7,641 nucleotides of DNA from Thermoplasmatota archaeon (GCA_022848825.1 JAJISH010000451.1:1-7641), one strand, 5' to 3'. Counted from the stretch's first letter, positions 1 to 5,759 are shown. The notes: generated from the letters alone by a model not told the origin. Numbers and translations: made by a program.

Positions 1-1
1 C

Positions 2-535
2 GTGATAGGCATATTCGCGATACAGGGAATGTGGCTCGCCTTCCTGACGTTCATGATGTACAGGAGGCGGAGGACCCAGGAAGCGAAGCTCAGGAGATGG
101 ATGGAGAAGCCCACGATCGTTGACGAGATCTTCCTCCTGCACAGGAGCGGGCTGCTGATGAAGCACTATACTCGGAGGCTCAAACCCGATCTGGACACGG
201 ACATCTTGAGTGCTATGCTCGTCGCCGTGCAGGAGTTCGTGAAGGACTCCTTCAGAGGGGAGAAGGGGACACTGGACGAGCTGAAGTTCGGAGAGCTGAG
301 GATCATCATCGCCAGAGGGAAGAACACGCTGCTGGCGAGCGTTGTCCACGGAGAGCACCCCGAGGACGTGGTCCCACAGCTCAGGATGGCCTTGGAGGAC
401 GTCGAGAAGAAGCACGGAAGGGCCCTGGAGAATTGGGGCGGCACTGACCAGGAGATCCACGGTGTAGATGCCATCATGAAGGACCTCATCAAGGGCGAGT
501 ACAGGCTACAGGCCTTCGCCGCCGGTGAGCTGTAG
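2..535 (+). CDS. C-terminal part of membrane-anchored archaeal protein with soluble sensor-like domain (5'-truncated)
   Basis: The frame is open to the left edge and begins inside a hydrophobic stretch (about residues 1-19, IGIFAIQGMWLAFL), followed at once by a basic RRRR stop-transfer. This is therefore very probably the last membrane helix of a longer protein, and the GTG at base 2 is not a trusted start. After the membrane comes a soluble domain of about 150 residues that begins DEIFLLHRSGLLMKHYTRR, continues through a region with LDTDILSAMLVAVQEFVKDSF, and ends in acidic helices. From memory, this pattern recurs at the C-terminus of membrane or secreted proteins in Thermoplasmatota and other euryarchaea, where it sits on the cytoplasmic face. 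A roadblock/longin-like or sensory fold is only a guess. The TAG stop is at 533-535. The next gene starts 87 bases later on the same strand, behind its own putative TATA box. Function unknown. Confidence 0.75.
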   Translation: MIGIFAIQGMWLAFLTFMMYRRRRTQEAKLRRWMEKPTIVDEIFLLHRSGLLMKHYTRRLKPDLDTDILSAMLVAVQEFVKDSFRGEKGTLDELKFGELRIIIARGKNTLLASVVHGEHPEDVVPQLRMALEDVEKKHGRALENWGGTDQEIHGVDAIMKDLIKGEYRLQAFAAGEL

Positions 536-593
536 GCCTTATCGCTTTCGATAATCAGCCGTGACAATCAAGTCTGATTTTCTGATAGTCGTC

Positions 594-598
594 TTAAT
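594..598 (+). promoter_or_regulatory. Putative TATA box for the TPR gene
   Basis: TTAAT (within GTCTTAATCT) is centred about 26 bases before the ATG at 623, and no Shine-Dalgarno-like sequence precedes that ATG. This is the expected geometry for a leaderless archaeal transcript. The box is a weak match, so the call rests mainly on position. Confidence 0.4.
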
Positions 599-622
599 CT
601 GCCTTCAGCGCGATTCTGACGC

Positions 623-910
623 ATGGTGACTCAACTCACAGACACAGACCTGTACAGGATTCTGCAGGCCTGCGCGGCAAGGCTCAGGGAGAATCCGAAT
701 GACGTTGAAGCCCTTTTCTTCATCGGAGCCATCTACGCCAGGATAGGAAGGCTTCGAGCTTCGATGATGTACCTCGACAGGTTGTCGAGTCTCGACGAGG
801 ACTACCCCGGGATATGGAGGCTCAAGGCCGGCATCTTCAAGAGGCTGGGCGACGAGGACCTCATGTCGGCGTGCCTGAGGAAGGATGATCAGAGCAACTT
901 GCCCATGTAG
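623..910 (+). CDS. Small TPR-repeat protein (95 aa)
   Basis: This short, complete protein consists almost entirely of two tetratricopeptide-like helix pairs. The first is about residues 24-56 (NPNDVEALFFIGAIYARIG, then the RASMMYLDRLSSLD helix). The second is about 57-88 (DYPGIWRLKAGIFKRLGDEDLMSACLRK). TPRs are protein-protein binding scaffolds, and at this size it would act as an adaptor or be a divergent remnant of a larger TPR family. There is no signal peptide or membrane segment, so it is probably cytoplasmic. The ATG at 623 is chosen because the repeat starts soon after it and a TATA-like box lies about 26 bases upstream. The last 22 bases overlap the 3' end of elp3 on the other strand. 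The partner is unknown. Confidence 0.8.
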   Translation: MVTQLTDTDLYRILQACAARLRENPNDVEALFFIGAIYARIGRLRASMMYLDRLSSLDEDYPGIWRLKAGIFKRLGDEDLMSACLRKDDQSNLPM

Positions 911-2421
911 GGTCCAGATATGGAGAATCCGAGCTTTTCGTAGTACTTGCGCGTCCCCACACCGCTTGTCACGTGGAGGCGGTCCGATCCCCATTCATCC
1001 TTGGCGATCCTCTCGCATTCCTCCAAGAGGAGCGTCCCGATCCCCTGGTGCTGCCATCTTCTGCCTGGCTTTTCGACGAAGGGCACGAGCTCTCCCAGCA
1101 CCCTGAGCTCCCTGAGCCTCGCGATGTCCCCGCAATCCCTCAGCCGTGCGTAACCGAAGAGGGCCTCCCCAGCCTCGAATGAGAGGAACACCTCCTGACG
1201 ACCCGACGCCTCGTATTCCCTCCGGACGAGCTCGGCATTCTCGACCGAGATGTCATCGCTGCTTTCGATCCGACCCGCTTCCCTGCACCTGATGCAGTTG
1301 CACTTCTTCCCCTGCTCCAAGAGGAGCTGCTTGGCGAGCTGCCGCAAGTGGCCCTTTCTCGCGCCCGCCTCCGTCAGCGGGATGGGGATGTCCCTCTGTA
1401 TGCGCTGGATCCTCACCCAGTGCGGTGTCATGCTCTTGATCCTGGCGATCAGCTCGGCAACCGTCTGCGTGTCGTAGGGCTCGAACTCGCCGTTCTTCCA
1501 CATCGTGTACAGGCCGGTTCCCTTGACGACCGCGGTCGGGTATATCTTCAGCATGTCCGGTCTGTAGGCGGGGTCCTCGAACACTTCCCTGAACGTCCCC
1601 ACATCGTCCTCAGGAGTCATTCCCGGTAGACCCGGCATGAGATGATAGCAGACCTTCAGGCCGGCGTCCTTCGCGCGCCTGGTGGCCTCCACGACCTCCT
1701 TGACCCCGTGTCCGCGACTCACACGGCGCAGGACCTCCTCGTTGGTCGTCTGGACGCCGAGCTCGACCCGCGTGACGCCGTACGACAGAGCCCGCTCGAC
1801 ATCGCCATCGAGGAAGCAGTCAGGCCTCGTCTCTACTGTCAGGCCGATGCACCTGTTCCCCGCGGTCTCGTTCCGTTCCTGCGCCTCTTCCAGGTGCGAG
1901 GAGAGGTCATCGTTGAGCCCGTCGAAGCATCCCTTGATGAAATCCCTCTGATATCCCTCATCGAAGGCTGTGAATGTGCCTCCCATGACTATGAGGTCGA
2001 CCTTGTCGGTCGAATGGCCCACGTTCCCCAGCTGCCGGACCCTGTCCCGCACTTGCCGGAAGGGATCGTAGGTATGGCGGGCGGCTCGAAGGGCGGCTGG
2101 CTCCTTTCCCGTGTAGGACTGCGGTGTCCCGCTCTCCACGCCGCCGGGGCAGTACAGGCACTTCCCGTGCGGGCACGGGCCGGGCTTTGTCATCACTGCG
2201 ACGACCGCCACGCCCGAGAGCGTTCTCTGGGGCTTCTTGACCAGCAGGTGCCGGAGGTCCTCGACGCTCGTCTCGGGGACCCTGGAGAGGATCTCGGAGC
2301 TCCTCGGAAGGCCCGACACGGAGTGCTCCTTGCAGAGAGCGATCTTCGCCCGCTGAAGCTCCTCCCTGGTCTGTATCTCCCCGCTCAGGAGCAGACCGAC
2401 CAGCTCATCGACTATGTCCAC
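889..2421 (-). CDS. elp3: Elp3: tRNA uridine(34) carboxymethyl-forming radical SAM / acetyltransferase
   Basis: Elp3 uses S-adenosylmethionine and acetyl-CoA to start cm5-type modification of wobble uridine 34 in tRNA; archaea encode it without the other Elongator subunits. Counting from the GTG at 2421, the protein is 510 residues, the usual archaeal length. The N-terminal helical region holds GVAVVAVMTKPGPCPHGKC. The radical-SAM CX4CX2C cluster is C83, C88 and C91 (CPHGKCLYC). Further on are the family segments VDLIVMGGTFTA, GLTVETRPD, RVELGVQTT, LMPGLPG and PDMLKIYPT. A Cys-rich KCNCIRCREAG zinc-site motif leads into the C-terminal GNAT domain, with acetyl-CoA loop QHQGIG (457-462) and the SGVGTRKYYEKLGF signature near the end. 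The frame stays open to 2682, but that extension only shadows the winged-helix gene. A TATA box 24-25 bases before the GTG, with no Shine-Dalgarno, supports the short start and a leaderless message. Confidence 0.96.
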   Translation of the reverse strand: MDIVDELVGLLLSGEIQTREELQRAKIALCKEHSVSGLPRSSEILSRVPETSVEDLRHLLVKKPQRTLSGVAVVAVMTKPGPCPHGKCLYCPGGVESGTPQSYTGKEPAALRAARHTYDPFRQVRDRVRQLGNVGHSTDKVDLIVMGGTFTAFDEGYQRDFIKGCFDGLNDDLSSHLEEAQERNETAGNRCIGLTVETRPDCFLDGDVERALSYGVTRVELGVQTTNEEVLRRVSRGHGVKEVVEATRRAKDAGLKVCYHLMPGLPGMTPEDDVGTFREVFEDPAYRPDMLKIYPTAVVKGTGLYTMWKNGEFEPYDTQTVAELIARIKSMTPHWVRIQRIQRDIPIPLTEAGARKGHLRQLAKQLLLEQGKKCNCIRCREAGRIESSDDISVENAELVRREYEASGRQEVFLSFEAGEALFGYARLRDCGDIARLRELRVLGELVPFVEKPGRRWQHQGIGTLLLEECERIAKDEWGSDRLHVTSGVGTRKYYEKLGFSISGPYMGKLL

Positions 2422-2442
2422 GGATTCACATCGAGGACTCGG

Positions 2443-2448
2443 TATAAA
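2443..2448 (-). promoter_or_regulatory. TATA box of elp3 (leaderless)
   Basis: On the minus strand the 41-base gap before elp3 contains CATTTATACC. The TTTATA core is centred 24-25 bases upstream of the GTG at 2421, the standard archaeal TATA-to-transcription-start distance. No Shine-Dalgarno lies between box and start codon. Transcription should therefore begin at or next to the GTG, which gives elp3 its own promoter even though it follows a tightly packed cluster. Confidence 0.65.
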
Positions 2449-2462
2449 TGGACTGCGGAGAC

Positions 2463-2771
2463 CTACTGGAACATGATCCCGTCGTAGTCCTCTCCCTTTT
2501 TCCTTCCACCCTTGCGCTTGAACCTCTTCTTCTGGCTGGCCTTCCTCCCCACGAACACGAAGTCCGAGCGGAGAAGCCTGATGAAGGTCGTGTCGGGAAG
2601 CTCCTCCAGCTCGATTATCCCTCTCATGACGAACTTCTTCAGGACGAGGTCCAGCTTGACCTCGGATATCTTGAGCTCCCACTTCAGATCCTTCAAGGTG
2701 ACCGGATAGGCTTCGAGAAGGATGCGCAGGACTCTCTCCTCGAGCGTGCCCTGCTCGATCTCGATGACCAC
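2463..2771 (-). CDS. Small basic winged-helix protein (102 aa), conserved archaeal unknown
   Basis: Residues 8 to about 68 read as a winged helix-turn-helix: LEERVLRILLEAYPVTLKDL, then KLDLVLKKFVMRGIIELEEL as the recognition helix, then an LPDTTFIRLLR wing. A strongly basic tail follows (KASQKKRFKRKGGRKKG, about 77-93), ending in DYDGIMFQ. The fold and tail suggest binding to DNA or structured RNA. I recall similar small proteins with this kind of tail and ending in methanogens and relatives, with no assigned role. The start is the GTG at 2771, nine bases after the stop of the Sm-like gene, with a GAGGT ribosome-binding site six bases upstream that overlaps that stop, so translation is probably coupled. 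It lies directly before elp3. A transcription factor is one possibility; an RNA-associated protein is equally open. Confidence 0.8.
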   Translation of the reverse strand: MVIEIEQGTLEERVLRILLEAYPVTLKDLKWELKISEVKLDLVLKKFVMRGIIELEELPDTTFIRLLRSDFVFVGRKASQKKRFKRKGGRKKGEDYDGIMFQ

Positions 2772-2777
2772 GAGGAG

Positions 2778-2782
2778 ACCTC
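2778..2782 (-). promoter_or_regulatory. Ribosome-binding site of winged-helix gene, overlapping upstream stop
   Basis: Read on the minus strand, TGAGGT combines the TGA stop of the Sm-like gene with a GAGGT Shine-Dalgarno, six bases before the GTG at 2771. It fixes this start codon and points to operon transcription with coupled translation. Confidence 0.65.
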
Positions 2783-3059
2783 AGATGTACATGGCATCTG
2801 GCTTTGTGACTTCCTCTTCCTTTTCAGCGCTTTCGATGACGTCGATTGCCAGTATCATGTGCGTCGGCACGATTCTCATGCGGCCCGCCGACTCCTTGTG
2901 GGATTCGTCCAGCTCCAGGCAGATCCCCTCATCGTGCCCGATAGCGGCGTAGCCCTTGAATATCCCGTGGGTAACGAGCGGTTTCTCCCGAGTCTCCAAT
3001 GACACGACCCTGTACTTCGAGCCCTTCGTAAGGACAAACGTCTCTTCCTTTTCCTTCAA
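2781..3059 (-). CDS. Sm-like small beta-barrel protein candidate (92 aa)
   Basis: The 92-residue protein has the outline of an Sm/LSm domain. A strand pair (KGSKYRVVSLE) leads to a bent Gly-rich stretch, THGIFKGYAAIGHDEGICLEL (about 30-50), resembling Sm1. After a short charged loop comes GRMRIVPTHMILAIDVIE (about 59-76), resembling Sm2, and then an acidic tail. Sm-like proteins form rings that bind U- or A-rich RNA. Whether this one binds RNA is unproven and the canonical Sm2 RG is only approximated. The start is the TTG at 3059: the codon just before it is TAG, so nothing longer is possible, and GGAAGTGA (7 of 8 against the consensus GGAGGTGA) lies five bases upstream. It sits between two helix-turn-helix genes, five bases after one and nine before the other. 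No paralogue is visible in the window. Confidence 0.72.
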   Translation of the reverse strand: MKEKEETFVLTKGSKYRVVSLETREKPLVTHGIFKGYAAIGHDEGICLELDESHKESAGRMRIVPTHMILAIDVIESAEKEEEVTKPDAMYI

Positions 3060-3064
3060 CTATC

Positions 3065-3072
3065 TCACTTCC
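3065..3072 (-). promoter_or_regulatory. Ribosome-binding site that fixes the TTG start of the Sm-like gene
   Basis: GGAAGTGA on the minus strand matches GGAGGTGA at 7 of 8 positions and ends in the TGA stop of the HTH regulator gene. It lies five bases before the TTG at 3059. It supports the rare TTG start and translational coupling. Confidence 0.6.
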
Positions 3073-3508
3073 TTTCTTTGGCTAGCTTTCCCATGTGTTC
3101 CACCGTCGTTCTGTAGTTCTCCATCGCGACATCGACATGCGCCTCGACGAAGTTCCATGCCTTCTCGAGATTCCCGTACCGGATGCGGTAGCCCTTCCTC
3201 TCCTCCTTCCCGTCCTTGACGGCCATTTCCTCCAGCAGGTCCATGTACTTCAGCTTGTTCAAGTGCCTGTATATCGTGGGCTTCGTGGTCTTCAGCTTCA
3301 CGGACAGCTGCTCGGCCGTCCAGCCCTTCTCGGGCCGTTTCAGAAGACAGTCAACGAAGAGCCGGTATGGGATGCTCCTCTTCGCCGACTTCGAATCGTA
3401 GCCCTTCGGGAGGAATCCTATCTGCCCCAGGAATAGCGTTGCGACCTCGTCGAGATTCTTCAGCGGTGTCAAAGGTGTGTTGCTGACGACAGAGATCTCA
3501 AAGGACAT
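3065..3508 (-). CDS. Winged helix-turn-helix transcriptional regulator (147 aa)
   Basis: A winged HTH occupies about residues 45-112: SIPYRLFVDCLLKRPEKGW, then TAEQLSVKLKTTKPTIYRHL with the recognition helix near 74-87 (TKPTIYRHLNKLKYMD), then a charged wing (VKDGKEERKGYRIRYG). The organisation is ArsR/MarR-like, with a C-terminal helical segment (about 114-147) that may serve dimerisation. No metal-binding Cys cluster or ligand domain is seen, so the signal is unknown. The N-terminal 40 residues are not recognised. The ATG at 3508 has no Shine-Dalgarno; TTAATT lies about 25 bases upstream, which suggests a leaderless transcript. It is the first gene of a compact three-gene unit with the Sm-like and winged-helix genes. 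Autoregulation is plausible but not shown. Confidence 0.85.
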   Translation of the reverse strand: MSFEISVVSNTPLTPLKNLDEVATLFLGQIGFLPKGYDSKSAKRSIPYRLFVDCLLKRPEKGWTAEQLSVKLKTTKPTIYRHLNKLKYMDLLEEMAVKDGKEERKGYRIRYGNLEKAWNFVEAHVDVAMENYRTTVEHMGKLAKERK

Positions 3509-3530
3509 GCTAGCAAGTATACGCTTAAAC

Positions 3531-3536
3531 TAATTA
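3531..3536 (-). promoter_or_regulatory. Putative promoter of the HTH / Sm-like / winged-helix cluster
   Basis: The minus-strand stretch GGGTTAATTAGTTTAAGC contains TTAATT, centred about 25 bases before the ATG at 3508, fitting leaderless initiation. A second AT-rich patch (TTTAAG, 3523-3528) is too close to the start to be the box. A GTATAC palindrome (3517-3522) and GCTAGC (3509-3514) lie between box and ATG and could form an operator, but such six-base palindromes also occur by chance. Confidence 0.45.
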
Positions 3537-3571
3537 ACCCTTCTGGACGATATGTTTAGCCAAATACTATA

Positions 3572-5224
3572 CTAGGATGATATCCAGTCTCTCAGGTTGC
3601 GCTCCCACATCTGCCTCGGTGCGAAGCCCAGGGAGCACGCGTAGGTGTTGAAATCGACCATGTCCTTCCCCGCCTCGCGTACCGACTCCTGTATCCTCCT
3701 CAGGCTCTGCCCGACGACCGAATACACGGGAGCGTAGCCGACCATGGACTGGAAGATGAAGATCTGGTTGAATATCGTCTTCTTCATTATCCCCGTCCTC
3801 TTGTGCGCCCATTCGACGAAGTCCGTCAGGCTCGTCTTGCCCATGTTTATCCTCGAGTCGGATATCGCCCTCAGGAACCTCACGATCCGCCACTTGTAGA
3901 CCTCGAACTCGACCTCCAGAAGCCACGTGTCGAAGTCGCCGTACTTCCTGACCATGTTCATGAACTTCTCTTCCGCTAGCGAGAGCGGTGTCTTCTCCAC
4001 CAGTTCCTTGAGAAGGAGCAGCGACTCCAGCTCCCTGTTGAAGGATATGCCGTCGCTCACCGCCAGGCCGAACGTCGTGTGCAGTCCTTCCAGGAGCCCG
4101 GGGTTCGCGGCGAACCGCGTTGTGGAGTTCGAGTAGTTCACGCAGTGACCGAACTCCTCGTGGACGATCGTCTGGAACAGCATCGGCGACCCCGTGGAGG
4201 GGGACCTCTTCTCGTCCGTCGACACGAAGAATATGTTGAACGGCTTGTCTGATAGCTCGCCGAAGGTGCTCATCGCCGCCGTCGGGATGAAGCTGATCAG
4301 GTAGGGTGGCGTCTCCATCAGGCGAGTCTCGTAATTGGGCGTTATCCTCACCAGCCGCTCCTCCATCAGCGGCGTGATGTTCTCGCGGAAGTCGTTCACG
4401 AAGCCCAGGATCTCGGACTTCTTGATCGCCCGCCTCTCCTCGACCTCCTTCTCGACCGTCTCCGTCGACGCGTCGCAGCCATATTTGTCCGCCAACTGCT
4501 CCGTGACGGCCTTGAGATGCGGAAGCTCCTCGTCCAGCCAGCCCATGGCGTTCTCCGCGAACTCGTCCGGCGACTCGGGGAAGTCGTACCTGTCCCTCAT
4601 TATCTGCGGGTAGACGTCCTTCCTGCCAACGTCCCCGCCGATGTCCTTGAGGATGGGGAATATCTCCTCGAAATCGCATTCGTTGATCCCTTTCACGTCG
4701 AACGCCGCGCGGTAGCTGTCGGCCTTCTTCTTCAGCCCCTGCAACTTGGCCGTGAGCGTCTGGTCGGTCGTCTCCGCCATCACGGTGTCGATCATCTTGC
4801 TGAGCCCCATGCACTTGCCGCACACAGAGATCAGCACTTCTGCGGACCAGTCCTCCCGCGAGAGACGCTCCCTGGCCGCGTCGAGCGACTCGGCGATGGT
4901 CTCCGTGAGCGATATCATGTGAGAGGGCACACAGCCCTCCACGATGAGATGCCTGAAGTACGCCCACAGGCCCTCGTCCGGCGTCTGGTAGGGTTCCTCG
5001 AAGAGGAGCCCGACCTCCAGGTTCCTTGCGAAGGCCTCCTCGATCGGATCCGTGGCCTTCTCCCTCGCCGTCCTCAACGAGGAAACCATGTCGTCGATGT
5101 TCTCCTGACTCGGGACCCACATCCTGCCCGCATACTCATCCAGACCGGCGGCGTAGGTCCGCGCAGGTGCTCTCTCCTTCCATGCCTCAAAAATCGCAGC
5201 TTCAGACTCGCTCTTCGGCTTCAC
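3572..5224 (-). CDS. DUF885-type zinc metallopeptidase homologue with altered active-site motifs (550 aa)
   Basis: The long C-terminal half follows the DUF885 (COG4805) pattern: a metal-site helix, an EGWALYAE-like segment, an R-x2-RAxxD helix (RIVRFLRAISDSRINMG) with a following TG, then GYAPVYSVVGQSL and DFNTYACSLGFAPRQMWERN near the end. The metal motif is H355-E-E-F-G-H360, one residue shorter than the family's usual HExxPGH and spaced like the HExxGH of dipeptidyl peptidase III (M49). The segment aligning with EGWALYAE is DGISFNRE (391-398), with Asp391 in place of the usual zinc-binding Glu. E379 (LLEGLH) and E398 are alternative ligands. The N-terminal half is mostly charged helices. 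There is no signal peptide, so a cytoplasmic peptidase or carboxypeptidase-like enzyme is likely if it is active. The GTG at 5224 is preceded by GAGGGGAG three bases upstream. It lies 49 bases after the cupin gene on the same strand. Confidence 0.8.
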   Translation of the reverse strand: MKPKSESEAAIFEAWKERAPARTYAAGLDEYAGRMWVPSQENIDDMVSSLRTAREKATDPIEEAFARNLEVGLLFEEPYQTPDEGLWAYFRHLIVEGCVPSHMISLTETIAESLDAARERLSREDWSAEVLISVCGKCMGLSKMIDTVMAETTDQTLTAKLQGLKKKADSYRAAFDVKGINECDFEEIFPILKDIGGDVGRKDVYPQIMRDRYDFPESPDEFAENAMGWLDEELPHLKAVTEQLADKYGCDASTETVEKEVEERRAIKKSEILGFVNDFRENITPLMEERLVRITPNYETRLMETPPYLISFIPTAAMSTFGELSDKPFNIFFVSTDEKRSPSTGSPMLFQTIVHEEFGHCVNYSNSTTRFAANPGLLEGLHTTFGLAVSDGISFNRELESLLLLKELVEKTPLSLAEEKFMNMVRKYGDFDTWLLEVEFEVYKWRIVRFLRAISDSRINMGKTSLTDFVEWAHKRTGIMKKTIFNQIFIFQSMVGYAPVYSVVGQSLRRIQESVREAGKDMVDFNTYACSLGFAPRQMWERNLRDWISS

Positions 5225-5227
5225 GTT

Positions 5228-5235
5228 CTCCCCTC
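5228..5235 (-). promoter_or_regulatory. Ribosome-binding site of the DUF885-like gene
   Basis: GAGGGGAG on the minus strand lies three bases before the GTG at 5224 and supports that start. A CTTAAG sequence at 5257-5262 could be a weak TATA element giving a leader of about 10 bases. Read-through from the cupin gene is equally possible. Confidence 0.5.
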
Positions 5236-5273
5236 ACAAGGGATAGCCCGTTCCCGCTTAAGAGTTGTGGCTC

Positions 5274-5588
5274 TCACCGGAACAGGGTCAGAAGGAAGAC
5301 CAGGTCGGATTCCGCATTGACGGCATGGATCTGCCCGGCGGGCATGTATATCCAGACGCCCTCTTTGGCGGGGTGCTCGTCCTGGTCGAGCCTGACCGTG
5401 CCACTCCCGCGGAGGACGTGAATCACGGCGGGCATGCTGGCGGTGTGCTCGGAGAGCGACTGCCCGCTCGACATGCAGAATAGGACCACCTTCGACTTCG
5501 GGGTGTCCAGGATCGTCTTGCTCACGATGCCGTCATCTGCGAACTCGATCGAGGATGCGATATCGGATACCAAGTACTGTTCCGTCAT
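5274..5588 (-). CDS. Single-domain cupin protein (104 aa)
   Basis: The protein is one small beta-barrel cupin. Motif 1 is GQSLSEHTASMPAVIHVLRGSG (about 42-63), retaining H48 but with Ala50 where the second His of HxH is usual and no clear Glu. Motif 2, GVWIYMPAGQIHAV (about 77-90), fits G-x5-PxG-x2-H closely, with H88. The metal site therefore looks incomplete, although the SEHTA..a.i.VLrG variant is common among small cupins of unknown function, so this is not decay. The role could be sugar or metabolite binding, or a small isomerase or oxygenase; nothing here decides it. The frame stays open to 5747, but that extension runs through the tRNA-Leu gene, so the ATG at 5588 is chosen. No Shine-Dalgarno precedes it. 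GATATC at 5617-5622 may be a weak TATA box; otherwise it could be co-transcribed from the tRNA promoter. Confidence 0.85.
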   Translation of the reverse strand: MTEQYLVSDIASSIEFADDGIVSKTILDTPKSKVVLFCMSSGQSLSEHTASMPAVIHVLRGSGTVRLDQDEHPAKEGVWIYMPAGQIHAVNAESDLVFLLTLFR

Positions 5589-5643
5589 TGTGACCGAAGG
5601 GGAGAAGTCAAGTCGGGATATCAATCTGACCCTTCGAGAGGAG

Positions 5644-5728
5644 TGCGAGGGCGAGGATTTGAACCCCGGAACCACTTCTGGAACAGATCTTGAGTCTGTC
5701 GCCTTTGACCAGTCTTGGCTACCCTCGC
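5644..5728 (-). tRNA. trnL(caa): tRNA-Leu (anticodon CAA), intronless, class II
   Basis: The minus strand folds as a complete tRNA of 85 bases. The acceptor GCGAGGG pairs perfectly with CCCTCGC. The D arm is GCC...GGC with GG in the loop. The anticodon stem ACAGA/TCTGT encloses the loop CTCAAGA, giving anticodon CAA at 5692-5690. A long variable arm with CCA...TGG pairing marks class II. The T arm is CGGGG-TTCAAAT-CCTCG. The discriminator is A, as expected for leucine. CCA is not encoded (ACTC follows) and there is no intron. It reads UUG codons. With C at position 34 it is not itself an Elp3 substrate. It has its own TATA box upstream and lies 55 bases before the cupin start. Confidence 0.96.
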
Positions 5729-5751
5729 TTGCGTGATAATTGCGCACTCTC

Positions 5752-5759
5752 GATAAAAA
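5752..5759 (-). promoter_or_regulatory. TATA box of tRNA-Leu, also a T-run after the COG2403 gene
   Basis: TTTTTATC on the minus strand is centred about 27 bases before the first base of the mature tRNA (5728), the standard archaeal TATA spacing. It begins only five bases after the stop codon of the COG2403 gene. Its run of five T could also help terminate that upstream transcript, so one short AT-rich block may serve both genes. Confidence 0.65.

Noticed and set aside
1642..2487. 281-codon open frame on the plus strand opposite elp3
   Set aside because: It is an antisense shadow of the radical-SAM domain, with no recognisable features.
2422..2682. N-terminal extension of Elp3 by 87 residues
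   Set aside because: It overlaps the winged-helix gene in another frame, has unnatural Arg/Gly/Glu-rich composition, and a TATA box sits inside it 24-25 bases before the GTG at 2421.
3545..3583. Imperfect direct repeat GGACGATAT / GGATGATAT near the DUF885-like stop
   Set aside because: It is only nine bases with one mismatch and two copies, and one copy lies in coding sequence. Chance is the simplest explanation.
3567..5120. 517-codon open frame on the minus strand alongside the DUF885-like gene
   Set aside because: It is a frame-shifted shadow, rich in Arg, Gly and Asp with no recognisable domain. The overlapping frame has clear family motifs.
5240..5262. Hairpin (GGGA...TCCC) between the cupin and the DUF885-like gene as a terminator or riboswitch
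   Set aside because: The stem is only about four or five base pairs with no T-run, too weak to support either call.
4517..5320. 267-codon open frame on the plus strand opposite the DUF885-like gene
   Set aside because: It is an antisense shadow, compositionally odd, and crosses the promoter region and cupin end.
5589..5747. N-terminal extension of the cupin by 53 residues
   Set aside because: It would translate straight through the tRNA-Leu gene. The cupin domain is complete from the ATG at 5588.
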